Source: a bacterium
GTDB lineage: Bacteria > Myxococcota_A > Bradymonadia > UBA7976 > UBA1532
Reading direction: 5' to 3'
NCBI GenBank assembly: GCA_030427205.1
Contig: JAUHXC010000022.1
Span: forward strand, 62,001-126,000
DNA: 64,000 nt
Notes under the pieces: generated by a model
The model's database searches: none
Told to the model about the DNA's origin: nothing
Seen by the model: only the letters and a program-made list of their open reading frames with translations
Program-made: the position numbers and the translations under genes
Shown here: piece after piece, positions 46,838-56,366 of the stretch
How positions within the stretch are numbered: the stretch's first letter is position 1
Layout of the letters: every line of letters begins with the position of its first letter

Positions 46838-47809
46838 TCACCCGCCACGGCGCGCTTCGAGCGTGCCGTTCATCCAATCGATCATCATCGGCCAGATGCG
46901 GCGCCGCGCGTCGGGGTGCACCGCCAGGTCGAGGTGGTTGAACTCACGCCCGTCCCCGTTGACCCGGCTCGCCGTGCGGACCCGCAGCTCGGGCCAATCG
47001 GCGCCGAAGCCGTGGGGATCACACTGCCAGGGCGGCGCGAGGCCGTCGGTGGGCGCCGTCACCACCAGCGTCGGGCCCCACGCGGGTCCGGGCGGTGGCA
47101 GGTCGGGCAGCAGCCGCGGCACCGCCGAGCCGGCGCCGGGCGTATGCCATGCGCGGCGCTGCGCTGCGGGCATGGGCGCCAGCCCGGCGCGGATCAACGG
47201 CCGATGCACCTTCGCGGGCAGGCCATGGGTCAACAGCAGCCGGATCACGCGGCGCCCGCCGACCCGATGCCGTTCGAAGCTGCGCCAGGTGGGCGCGCCG
47301 TCGGCGGTCAGCACCCCCCGAACCGCCGCCGAGAAGCCGCCGCTCGCGATCGGCGCGCCGACGCCGATGCGCCCGGTGAAACGGGCCGGGCAGCGGTAGA
47401 GCGCGGTGCCGCCCAGGTCGAGGCCGATGCCGAAGAGCGGGCCGCGCACCGCCGCTGCGATCGGGGTCAGCGTCGCCGACCAGTCTCCGGCCGGATCGAG
47501 CTCGGGCGCGATCACCGTATAGCCGGCGGCCGCCAGCGTCGGGGCGAGTCCGCCGGAGCCCGGCAGATCCCACAGCGCCGATCGGGTGCCGAGCCCGTGC
47601 ACCAGCAGCGCCGTGGCCCCGTTTGCCCTCTGGGGCCGCCAGATGCGCCGCGGGGGCCGATCGCCGGTCAGGCCGGGCAGATGCACCGGCCCCCCACCGC
47701 AGCCGCCCAGCGGGCCGCCCAGGGCCCCTGCGGCGATGCTGCCCAGCGCGCGCAGCGCCGCGCGACGCCCGATCTGCGGCGGGCGTCGGCTCCCATCGGC
47801 GTCAATCAC
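46838..47809 (-). CDS. Alpha/beta-hydrolase homologue lacking the nucleophile Ser; twin-Arg signal
   Basis: The 323-residue protein begins with a twin-Arg type signal (GRRAALRALGSIAAGALGG) and possibly a lipobox (LGGC). The hydrolase fold shows ALLVHGLGTRSALWD and a C-terminal FNHLDLAV with the His. The nucleophile elbow reads GIGLDLGG, with Asp in place of Ser, so normal esterase activity is unlikely. The GTG start overlaps the stop of the upstream, related hydrolase (GTGATTGA). The two share the ending pattern HxDLxxxxxxRxxxPxxxDW, which points to tandem duplication followed by loss of catalysis. Confidence 0.75.
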   Translation of the reverse strand: MIDADGSRRPPQIGRRAALRALGSIAAGALGGPLGGCGGGPVHLPGLTGDRPPRRIWRPQRANGATALLVHGLGTRSALWDLPGSGGLAPTLAAAGYTVIAPELDPAGDWSATLTPIAAAVRGPLFGIGLDLGGTALYRCPARFTGRIGVGAPIASGGFSAAVRGVLTADGAPTWRSFERHRVGGRRVIRLLLTHGLPAKVHRPLIRAGLAPMPAAQRRAWHTPGAGSAVPRLLPDLPPPGPAWGPTLVVTAPTDGLAPPWQCDPHGFGADWPELRVRTASRVNGDGREFNHLDLAVHPDARRRIWPMMIDWMNGTLEARRGG

Positions 47810-48944
47810 GGGCCACCAGCCAGTCGTGGATCAGCGGAAAGACATCCCGCGGCGCCGCCGCGCCCAGCGTCAGATCGACGTGGCCAAAGTCGGCGTCGGC
47901 GCCATTGGCCCGGCTGAGGATGACCAGCCGCTTGGTCGCGCTGCCCAGCGCATGCCACGCCCGCATCATCGAGGCCGGCGGCGCGAGGTGATCGAGCACG
48001 CCGCCGAGCAGCAGGGTCGGCACCTCGATGTCGGCCATGGCCGCGGTGTAGTCGTGGCGCCCGTCGGCGGATTGCAGTCGCCCGGCGACGAGCGAGTCGT
48101 AGAACTGGCGCACCACCCGGGCCGGCAGGTTCGCGGTGCCGTGGGCCGCCATGCGCCGGGCGCTGCCCGGGCGCAGGTTGTCGAGGTTCCACAGCATGTG
48201 CAGCGGCCACACCGCCTTCTGGTCGGCCCAGGGCGCGCCGAGCAACGACAGGGTGCCGGTGGGCAGCTCGTCGAAGAAGAACTCGGCGAGCGGCAGCAGC
48301 GCGCCGCTCTCGCGCAGCCAGCCGACGTGAACCGGCAGCACCGCCGGCGAGCCGACCGCCACGAGGGAGCGCACCCGGCGCTGGTCTCCGCGCGGCAGCC
48401 AGCCGTACATCACGATGCCGCCCATGCTGTGCCCCACCCAATGCACCGGGCGGCCGCCGTGGCGCGCCGAGACGGCCTCGATCGCCGCCGGCACGTCGTG
48501 CTCGACGTAGTCGTCCACCGACCAGGTGTACCCCCGGCCGCCGTAGCCGCCCCACCGCCGGGCCTCGCCGCCGCCGCGCAGATCGAGCGCGTAGACCGCG
48601 AAGCCCCGCCGCTGCAGCCAGGCGGCGAAGCTCACCTCGTCGTCCAGATCCCAGGTGTAGGTATTGCTCATGATCCCATGGCACAGGATCACTGGATGGG
48701 TTCTCGGTGCGGTCCGCGGGTCGGCGGGGAAGTGACGCAGCGCGATCTGCGCCCCGTCGGCGGTGGGCACGCGCAGCGTCTCGGCGTGGCGCTCGCCGAC
48801 GGGGTACATGCCCGCCGCGCAGCCGGCGAGCAGCGTCGATACGAGCAGCGTCGATACGAGCAGCGTCGATACGAGCAGCGCCGGCACGATCAGGGCCGCG
48901 ACCGCCGCGCTCGGGTTCGGCGCCCCGGGGGCGCGTCTGCTCAC
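47802..48944 (-). CDS. Alpha/beta-hydrolase lipoprotein
   Basis: The GTG at 48944 is supported by the 4-base GTGA overlap with the upstream DUF368 gene. The signal peptide core is three repeats of LLVST before the lipobox LLAGC. The hydrolase core has CHGIMSNTYTWD, the nucleophile elbow GHSMGG, a likely acid near GGVLDHLAPP and the catalytic His in FGHVDL. Length is 380 residues. The family resembles lysophospholipase/lipase-type lid hydrolases, and the substrate is probably a lipid or ester. It is the active member of the tandem pair with 46838-47809. Confidence 0.85.
   Translation of the reverse strand: MSRRAPGAPNPSAAVAALIVPALLVSTLLVSTLLVSTLLAGCAAGMYPVGERHAETLRVPTADGAQIALRHFPADPRTAPRTHPVILCHGIMSNTYTWDLDDEVSFAAWLQRRGFAVYALDLRGGGEARRWGGYGGRGYTWSVDDYVEHDVPAAIEAVSARHGGRPVHWVGHSMGGIVMYGWLPRGDQRRVRSLVAVGSPAVLPVHVGWLRESGALLPLAEFFFDELPTGTLSLLGAPWADQKAVWPLHMLWNLDNLRPGSARRMAAHGTANLPARVVRQFYDSLVAGRLQSADGRHDYTAAMADIEVPTLLLGGVLDHLAPPASMMRAWHALGSATKRLVILSRANGADADFGHVDLTLGAAAPRDVFPLIHDWLVARD
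48828..48880 (-). repeat. 15-base tandem repeat inside a signal peptide
   Basis: Three exact units of GAGCAGCGTCGATAC (plus-strand reading; 48828-48842, 48843-48857, 48858-48872) and a partial fourth encode LLVST repeats that form the hydrophobic core of the lipoprotein signal. Gain or loss of a unit keeps frame but changes core length by five residues. Confidence 0.9.
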
Positions 48945-50200
48945 GGGGTCGACGGGGTCGAGTTGCGTCGGCGATCGACCTGATCGAGCACGATCACCGC
49001 AACCCCGGCGGCCAGGGCGACGCCGATCACCACCGCCCACGACGCGCGACCGCTGCCGGTCTCTTCGAGCACCACCGCGCCCGGCAGGCGCAGCGCGCCG
49101 ATCATCAGGCCGGTCAGCGCCATCATCGTCAGGTCGTGGGCCCGTTCGAACAGCCAGCCGACGACCCGGCTGAAGGCGAGCATGCCCAGGGCGATGCCGA
49201 CGAGGAAGGTGGCGAAGAAGAAGACGTCGGCCGTCCAGGCGTGCGCCGTCAGGCCGCTGAGCGGATCCATCGGGCGGCCGAGGAAGCCGAGCACATGGCC
49301 CACCGTCTGGTGCAGCGCGGTGAACACCGCGTGGTACTGGCCGAGAAACAACAGCAGGAACGAGCCCGACAGGCCCGGCAGCACCATCGCCGAGATCGCG
49401 ATGACCCCGCACAGGAAGATCCACCACAGCGGGGCCCGCTGCTCTTCGAGCACCACCAGCTGCGGGGTCTGCTCGACCCACGCCACCAGGGCGGCCTTGT
49501 CGTTGAAGACCTTCAGGTTCGGCACCTTCTCGCCCGGTGTCTTGTCGAGCACGCCCTTCTCATCGAAGACCACCGCCAGGGCCGCGGGGGCCGCGGCGTC
49601 CCGCTGGCGGATCACCGCGTCGAGGTCGTTGCGGTGGCGCAGCTTGCCCGGATAGAGCACCGCGCTGGCGCCGTCGTCGTGGCGGGCCACCGAGAGGGCG
49701 ATGCCGTCGGGCTGCAGGCCGACCACCGTCCACGCGCCGATCGCGGCGGCTGCGAGCATCAGGAAGCCGGCGACGTTGCGGGTGCGGACCCGGGTCAGCG
49801 GGATCCAGGCCGAGGCGAGGATCAAACCGAAGAACAGCGCGTAGGTCGGCGCGGGGTGGTCGACCATCAACCCGGTGATGAGCTTGCTCAGCGCGACGAT
49901 GGCGACGGCGATGCCGGCCAGCACCGGGATGAGCACCGGCCAGTGCATCGCCTTGAACTCGGTCCACGACTCGCCGACGCGGCCCTTGAGCAACGGCCCG
50001 AGGAACGCCGGCGAGATCGAGCGCAGCGCGTTGATGAAGTACTCGTAGATGCCCGTGATGAAGGCGATCGTGCCGCCGCTGACCCCGGGGACCACGTCGG
50101 CGGCGCCCATCAGGAAGCCGCGGGCGAAGAGCCCGGCGCCGAAGCGGGGGGTGAAGACCGGGCGTGGGGCCCGCTGATCGGACGGTCGAGGGTCGGTCAC
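48941..50200 (-). CDS. DUF368 / PopT-type undecaprenyl-phosphate transporter
   Basis: The 419-residue protein has multiple membrane segments and the family signature GFLMGAADVVPGVSGGTIAF near the N-terminus, repeated in weaker form as ISAMVLPGLSGSFLLLFLGQYH. DUF368 proteins (PopT) recycle undecaprenyl phosphate to the inner leaflet for cell-wall synthesis. Between the two signature halves is an unusually long soluble insert (about residues 155-250) rich in charged residues. Start GTG 50200 has AAGGA seven bases before it. The downstream hydrolase gene overlaps by four bases, so this is the first gene of a three-gene operon. Confidence 0.9.
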   Translation of the reverse strand: MTDPRPSDQRAPRPVFTPRFGAGLFARGFLMGAADVVPGVSGGTIAFITGIYEYFINALRSISPAFLGPLLKGRVGESWTEFKAMHWPVLIPVLAGIAVAIVALSKLITGLMVDHPAPTYALFFGLILASAWIPLTRVRTRNVAGFLMLAAAAIGAWTVVGLQPDGIALSVARHDDGASAVLYPGKLRHRNDLDAVIRQRDAAAPAALAVVFDEKGVLDKTPGEKVPNLKVFNDKAALVAWVEQTPQLVVLEEQRAPLWWIFLCGVIAISAMVLPGLSGSFLLLFLGQYHAVFTALHQTVGHVLGFLGRPMDPLSGLTAHAWTADVFFFATFLVGIALGMLAFSRVVGWLFERAHDLTMMALTGLMIGALRLPGAVVLEETGSGRASWAVVIGVALAAGVAVIVLDQVDRRRNSTPSTP

Positions 50201-50337
50201 GGCGCATCCTTCGGTGAGTACCGGGACGCGCAGGATAGTCGGCCGGGCCGCCGAATCAAGCGGCCCGTGCCTGGGTGGGCGGCGGCGGGGCTCGGAGGCG
50301 CGGTGGCGCCGCGGTCGTCAGAAGGCTCTGCGGCCGC

Positions 50338-50967
50338 TCAGGCCGCCGGCTGGAACGCCGACAGCGCGCTGCGCAGGCGGCCATAGGCCCGATGGGCGCG
50401 GATGCGGGCGGCGCCCTCCTTGATGCCGAGGGTATCGGCCACCTCGCGGAAGGGCCGCTCCTCGAGCTTGTGCAGCGCGACGACGGTGCGCTGCGAGTCG
50501 GGCAGGCCGTCCACCGCGGCGCGCACGGCTTCGATGACCTCGAAGCGCTCGGCGTCGGGCGGCTCGACGCCGACCGGCTCGGGCAGCGCGCCCTCGCGGG
50601 TCAGATCCTCGCGGGCCCGGCCGCGACGGCGCATGTCGTCGATGGCCACGTTGCGGGCGATGGACAGGATCCACGGCCCGACCGGCGCGCCTCTGCGGTA
50701 GCGATGGCGCGCGCGGTGCACCTTGAGGAAGGTCTTCTGCAGCAGATCCTCGGCCCGCTGCGGGCCGGTCCACTGGCGCAGACGGGCCAGCAGCAGCGGA
50801 GACAGCTCGCCGTAGACCCGCTCGAAAGCGGCGGCGTCGCCGTCGACGTAGCGCCCCATGGCGTCGGTGACCGCCTGCCAGCGCGTCTGCTCGGGGTCCA
50901 CGGCGGGGGCCTGGCGGGTGGCGATCTGGCTGGCGGCGATCCGGGCGGTGGCGGGCATGGCGGTCAT
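50338..50967 (-). CDS. ECF-type RNA polymerase sigma factor
   Basis: The 209-residue protein has sigma region 2 (AFERVYGELSPLLLARLRQW, then AEDLLQKTFLKVHRAR and WILSIARNVAIDDMRRRGR) and region 4 (LPDSQRTVVALHKLEERPFREVADTLGIKEGAARIRAHRAYGRLR in outline). Its ATG overlaps the upstream AhpD-like gene stop (ATGA), so both are made from one transcript driven by the sigma-54 promoter at 51575-51590. No anti-sigma gene is adjacent. Targets are unknown. Confidence 0.93.
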   Translation of the reverse strand: MTAMPATARIAASQIATRQAPAVDPEQTRWQAVTDAMGRYVDGDAAAFERVYGELSPLLLARLRQWTGPQRAEDLLQKTFLKVHRARHRYRRGAPVGPWILSIARNVAIDDMRRRGRAREDLTREGALPEPVGVEPPDAERFEVIEAVRAAVDGLPDSQRTVVALHKLEERPFREVADTLGIKEGAARIRAHRAYGRLRSALSAFQPAA

Positions 50968-51545
50968 CGGTTGTCTCCGGCGTCGGGGGTTTGGCGTTCG
51001 GTGCACGGGCCCTGGGGGCAGACCTTGGGGAAATCCACCGGGGTCTGGGCCGCCTCGGTCATCAAGTTCAGGAAGACATGCATCGAGACGAAGGCGATGA
51101 GCTCGACGAGCGCCTTGTCGTCGAAGCCCGCGGCGCGCAGCGCCTCGACGGCCTCGTCGTCGATCTGACCGCGCTGTACGACCAGTGCCCGGGTGAACCG
51201 CAGCACCGCCTCGCGGCGCGGGTCGGGATCCATCGCCCAGCGGCTGTCGTCGATGCGGTCGGGGCACAGCCCGGTCTTCTCGCCCAGCGCGGTATGGGCC
51301 GACAGGCAGTAGGTGCAGCCGTTGGCCTGGGCCACCGCCAGCGCGACCTGCTCCATCAGAGCCGGGTCGAGCGTGCCGCTGGTCAGCCCGCCGAACATGC
51401 CCAGCAGGTGGCGCAGTACGCTCGGGGCGTGAGCCAGGGTGCGCACGACGTTCGGTCGCAGCCCGGTGGCCGCCTCGTACTCTGCGACGAGGGCGCGTCC
51501 CTGCGGGCAGAGGTCGGTGGATTCCAGTGGTTCGATGCGGGCCAT
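50964..51545 (-). CDS. AhpD-like carboxymuconolactone decarboxylase-family protein
   Basis: ATG 51545 is preceded by GGAGAG (51552-51547) and fits the predicted sigma-54 start near 51564; ATG 51557 would leave no room for a ribosome site. The 193-residue protein has the AhpD/peroxidase-related signature NGCTYCLSAH (Cys77, Cys80, His84) with upstream Glu, and the following helix of the all-alpha fold. Members are alkylhydroperoxidases or redox partners. It is the first gene of an operon with the ECF sigma factor, suggesting a stress-response role. Confidence 0.9.
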   Translation of the reverse strand: MARIEPLESTDLCPQGRALVAEYEAATGLRPNVVRTLAHAPSVLRHLLGMFGGLTSGTLDPALMEQVALAVAQANGCTYCLSAHTALGEKTGLCPDRIDDSRWAMDPDPRREAVLRFTRALVVQRGQIDDEAVEALRAAGFDDKALVELIAFVSMHVFLNLMTEAAQTPVDFPKVCPQGPCTERQTPDAGDNR

Positions 51546-51574
51546 CGGTCTCTCCATCGTCTGCCATACTCTTC

Positions 51575-51590
51575 AGCACGGGCCGTGCCA
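51575..51590 (-). promoter_or_regulatory. Sigma-54 (-24/-12) promoter of the AhpD-like/ECF sigma operon
   Basis: On the minus strand TGGCACG (51590-51584), four bases, then GTGCT (51579-51575) matches the RpoN consensus with the GG and GC pairs correctly spaced. The start site would be near 51564, about 19 bases before ATG 51545. Confidence 0.78.
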
Positions 51591-51678
51591 GCCCGTCGTC
51601 AGCGGCCGGATTCGGCCGCAGACCACGCCCGGTGGTGCATGTGACCCGTCGCGCGCGCAGATCGGCTCACCGAGCCGC

Positions 51679-51732
51679 CACGAGATGTCGTTGTGGTCAC
51701 GAGATCCCGTGGTCGCCGCCACGAGATGTCGT
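51679..51732. promoter_or_regulatory. Three iterated operator sites, CACGAGATnnCGT
   Basis: Copies at 51679-51691 (CACGAGATGTCGT), 51698-51710 (CACGAGATCCCGT) and 51720-51732 (CACGAGATGTCGT) are spaced 19 and 22 bases apart, about two helical turns. They lie about 90-145 bases upstream of the -24 box of the divergent operon and end 15 bases before the activator's ATG, so they could serve both activation and autorepression. The outer two are part of an 18-base identical repeat. Confidence 0.8.
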
Positions 51733-51746
51733 GATAGAGTGCGGGC

Positions 51747-53258
<1,512 letters not shown>

Positions 53259-53431
53259 TGTGGCGTGTCGAGCCGACCACGGTCGCCGGCGTCGAGCGCA
53301 CCCGCGTGTAACGCCCAGCGGGTTGTCCGGGCGCAGACGTCCCGTGGAGCGCCGTTTCTGGCCTTGGATCGAATCGTGCTTTGCACCGCGCCGAGCCCGC
53401 CATGCCGACGGGCCGCTCCCCGAGGTGCCTC

Positions 53432-53773
53432 ATGCGACCCGCCCCTGTGGACCTGCGCCAGCGACTCCAGTCGGAGCTCGATACGCTGCTGGCGCGACAC
53501 GACACGATCGATGCTCACCTGCACAACGCCGATCGGGATGTGCCCGGCGACTGGACCGACCGGGCTCAGCTGTTCGAGAACGACACCGTGCTCGAGGCGC
53601 TCGATGGGCGCACCCGCGCCCGCATCGTGCAGATCCGGCTGGCCCTCGAGCGCCTGGGTGATCCCGCCTGGGGCCGGTGCGTGCGCTGCAGCGAGCCGAT
53701 CCCGCCCGCGCGGCTGGCGGCGCTGCCGACGACGATGGTGTGCAAGTCGTGCGCGGAGGCCGTCGGCCAGTAG
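53432..53773 (+). CDS. Short DksA/TraR-family zinc-finger protein
   Basis: ATG 53432 follows GAGGTG at 53422-53427. The 113-residue protein has a short helical hairpin with acidic residues at the tip (ADRDVPGDWTDRAQLFEND), then a CVRC ... CKSC zinc finger. It is shorter than the DksA encoded at 46364 and lacks the long coiled coil, so it may be a TraR-like secondary-channel protein with a distinct role. Upstream in-frame ATGs at 53381 and 53402 have no ribosome site. Confidence 0.85.
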   Translation: MRPAPVDLRQRLQSELDTLLARHDTIDAHLHNADRDVPGDWTDRAQLFENDTVLEALDGRTRARIVQIRLALERLGDPAWGRCVRCSEPIPPARLAALPTTMVCKSCAEAVGQ

Positions 53774-53778
53774 CGCTG

Positions 53779-54699
53779 TCAGCCGGCCTCGCGGGCCGCG
53801 CGCCGGGCCCGCCCGCGCTGCTGGATCACCAGGGCGCCGAGAATGAGGGCCAGCCCGACGAAGACCGATGGGTGGATCGGCTCGCCGAGCACATGGGCGA
53901 TCAGAAACAGCGAGATGAACGGCGCGACGAAGATCAGGTTGCCGATGCGCGCGGTATCGTCGGTCAGCTTGAGCGCCATCAGCCACGCGACGAAGGCGAG
54001 CCCCATCTCGAAGAGGCCCACGTAGGCCGCCGCGAGCAGGCCGCGCGGATCGAAGACGGCGAAGTCCGACAGCAGGCCGCAGGCCAGCGCGGTCGGGGGC
54101 AGGCCGCAGAGGAAGCACAGCAGCAGACCGACGACGGGGTCGGCGTCGTCGCGGGTATTGCCGATCCAATACAGCGCCCAGAGGATCGTGCTGGCCAGCA
54201 CGAAGCCTACGCCCAGCATGTCGGCCCCGGCCAGCGCGCCGACGTCGCCGCGGGTCGAGATCACCACCACGCCGAGATAGCCGATCACGATCGCCGCCCA
54301 GTCGCTGCGGTGCACCCGCTGGCCGAGCAGCGGCACCGACAGCAGGGTCAGCGTGATCGCCCAGGTGTAGTTGAGCGGCTGAGCCTGCTGGGCCAGCAGC
54401 CGGTCGTAGCCTTCGAACAGCGTCAGGTAGTACAGGCAGGGGTTGATCAGCCCCAGGCCGATATAGAGGCCGGGGCGCGCGGCGAAGGCGGCGGGCAGCT
54501 GGCGCAGCGTGCCCCGCCGCCAGGCCGCCGCGGCCAGGACCCCGGTCGAGACCAGCGCCGAGACGAGCAAGAGCTGGGTCGGGCTGTAGTAGCGCAGCGC
54601 GATCTTGAAGGCGGTGGCGACCGTCGACCACATCAGCACCGCGGCGAGCCCGTAGAGGGTGGCCTTGCGCGGGTCGGTCGTCGCGGCGGGCGGGCTCAT
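53779..54699 (-). CDS. EamA/DMT-family transporter
   Basis: The 306-residue protein has ten predicted membrane segments in two related EamA halves (AAVLMWSTVATAFKIALRYY near the start; GFVLASTILWALYWIGNTR in the second half). A short basic tail (RGRARRAAREAG) lies at the C-terminus. The family exports amino acids or other small metabolites; no substrate can be named. It follows the FadL-like gene by 13 bases and is probably co-transcribed with it. Confidence 0.9.
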   Translation of the reverse strand: MSPPAATTDPRKATLYGLAAVLMWSTVATAFKIALRYYSPTQLLLVSALVSTGVLAAAAWRRGTLRQLPAAFAARPGLYIGLGLINPCLYYLTLFEGYDRLLAQQAQPLNYTWAITLTLLSVPLLGQRVHRSDWAAIVIGYLGVVVISTRGDVGALAGADMLGVGFVLASTILWALYWIGNTRDDADPVVGLLLCFLCGLPPTALACGLLSDFAVFDPRGLLAAAYVGLFEMGLAFVAWLMALKLTDDTARIGNLIFVAPFISLFLIAHVLGEPIHPSVFVGLALILGALVIQQRGRARRAAREAG

Positions 54700-54712
54700 G
54701 GGCCGGCGGCGG

Positions 54713-56266
54713 TCAGAACGAGGCGCTGATGGCCATCGACAGCAGGTCGAACGACGACTCGAAGGTGCCCGCGTTGGCGACCACGCCGGTGTAGCCGCCG
54801 CAGTCGTCGGGGCACTGGGCGATGGGCCGCTGCTGCACGACCTTGCCGTTCTGCTCGGCGACGGTGCGGTCTTCCTGGAAGGTGTGGGCGTAGGCCACGA
54901 CCAGATCGATGCGCGTATCGTCGCCGGTGTAGATCGGGGCTTCGAGGCCGGCGCCGATGCCGACCCGATCGACGGTCAGGAAGTCGAGGTGGGTGTAGTA
55001 CGGGTGGCTCGCCCCCTGCTCGAAGTAGCCGCCGAGGCTGAGCTTGAGCAGGCCGGGCAGGGCGTTCCAGGTGCCGCCGAGGCGCACGCTGAAGGTATCG
55101 CGCCAGCGCTTGCTGATGCTGACGTCCTGCACCGGCGCGCCGCCGGCGAGCAGGATGCTGCCCTCGAGGTCGGCGTCGAAGGACTCGATGATCGAGTAGG
55201 CCTCGTAGACGACGTCGAGCTCGATGTCGAAGATCTCCGCCTGCGAGAGGTCGCTGGCTTCGACCACCTTGGCCTCGACCCGCGGCGCGCGGTGCACGTA
55301 GCGCAGCCCGAGGCGGGCGGTCATCGGCAGCGGGATCTCGAGCTTGGCGCTGTTGCCCGGCACCTCGAGCTGCGCCTCGGTGAACGGCGACTGCCCGGGC
55401 ACATTGGCCAGCTCGATGTCGCCTTCGCCTTGGAAGACCACCGGCACCACCCGGCCCGACAGCGCGATCTCGAACGCGTCGTGCGGGCGCCACCACGCGC
55501 CGATGATGCCGGTGGGCACCGGGTCGGCGTCCAGGGCCAGGGTCGCTTCCACGTCCCATGAGCTGGAGTAGGGGCTGAGGCTCTCGACCGCGGCCTCTTC
55601 GTCGATGGGCGCGGTGACCCCGTCGGTGACCAGCGAGTAGCGCATGCGCGGCAGCGACGCGGCCTGGAAGGTGGCGCCGATGCCGAAGTCCTCGGTGCCC
55701 CAGGCGACCGAGGCCCCGTAGAACAGCATCAGCGAGTCCATCTCGGTGAGCATGTAGCGCTGACCGCCGGTGCTCGGGTAGCTCACCTTGCCGGTGGAGT
55801 TGGGCCCGTAGATCGAGAAGCCGAAGGTCCAGTCGCCGACCCCGTAGGCGGCGGCGAGCGTACCGCCCAGGCCGAAGAACGGCGTCTCGTTCTCGACGGG
55901 CGCGAACGGATCCTGCCCCTCGTAGACGTCGGTCGGCGGCAGCACGCTCTCCGCCCGGGTGAACGTCGCGAAGTGCCAGACCAGGTTGTGGCTGTACATC
56001 AACTGCAGCCCGTCGAGCTTCACCAGCGCGCCGGGGTTGTGGATGCCGGCCGTCGGATCGTCGGCCTTGGCCGAGAACGCGCCGCCGCGGCCGACGGCGC
56101 GCGCGCCCTGCTCGGGGATCTCCAGACCCGAGGCGCGGGCCTCACCACCGAGACCCGGCGTCAGCGCCAGGAGCGTCGCCGCCAGCAGGCTCGCTGCCCA
56201 TACGGGCGTCATCGTGCCGGAGCCTGTCAGGACGGGGGCAGGGGTCGGCCTCGCATTCACTCGCAT
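54713..56266 (-). CDS. FadL/OmpP1/TodX-family outer-membrane transporter
   Basis: AGGGAG lies five bases before ATG 56266; the 517-residue protein has a long signal region ending in EARASG. The FadL hallmark follows: EIPEQGARAVGRGGAFSAKA and the NPGAL box. The rest is a beta-barrel of alternating strands ending in SAISASF-type Phe. FadL-like proteins carry hydrophobic compounds across the outer membrane. A Cys pair (CPDDCGG) in a late loop is unusual for the family. Divergent gene 56367 shares its upstream region. Confidence 0.9.
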   Translation of the reverse strand: MRVNARPTPAPVLTGSGTMTPVWAASLLAATLLALTPGLGGEARASGLEIPEQGARAVGRGGAFSAKADDPTAGIHNPGALVKLDGLQLMYSHNLVWHFATFTRAESVLPPTDVYEGQDPFAPVENETPFFGLGGTLAAAYGVGDWTFGFSIYGPNSTGKVSYPSTGGQRYMLTEMDSLMLFYGASVAWGTEDFGIGATFQAASLPRMRYSLVTDGVTAPIDEEAAVESLSPYSSSWDVEATLALDADPVPTGIIGAWWRPHDAFEIALSGRVVPVVFQGEGDIELANVPGQSPFTEAQLEVPGNSAKLEIPLPMTARLGLRYVHRAPRVEAKVVEASDLSQAEIFDIELDVVYEAYSIIESFDADLEGSILLAGGAPVQDVSISKRWRDTFSVRLGGTWNALPGLLKLSLGGYFEQGASHPYYTHLDFLTVDRVGIGAGLEAPIYTGDDTRIDLVVAYAHTFQEDRTVAEQNGKVVQQRPIAQCPDDCGGYTGVVANAGTFESSFDLLSMAISASF

Positions 56267-56366
56267 CGATCTCCCTCGATATGCTCGCTTTGGATACGCG
56301 TCGTGCTTGAAGCTGCGCACCGGCCGGGCCAATGTAGCCCGGATGACGCCACAGGGAAGGGAAAAG

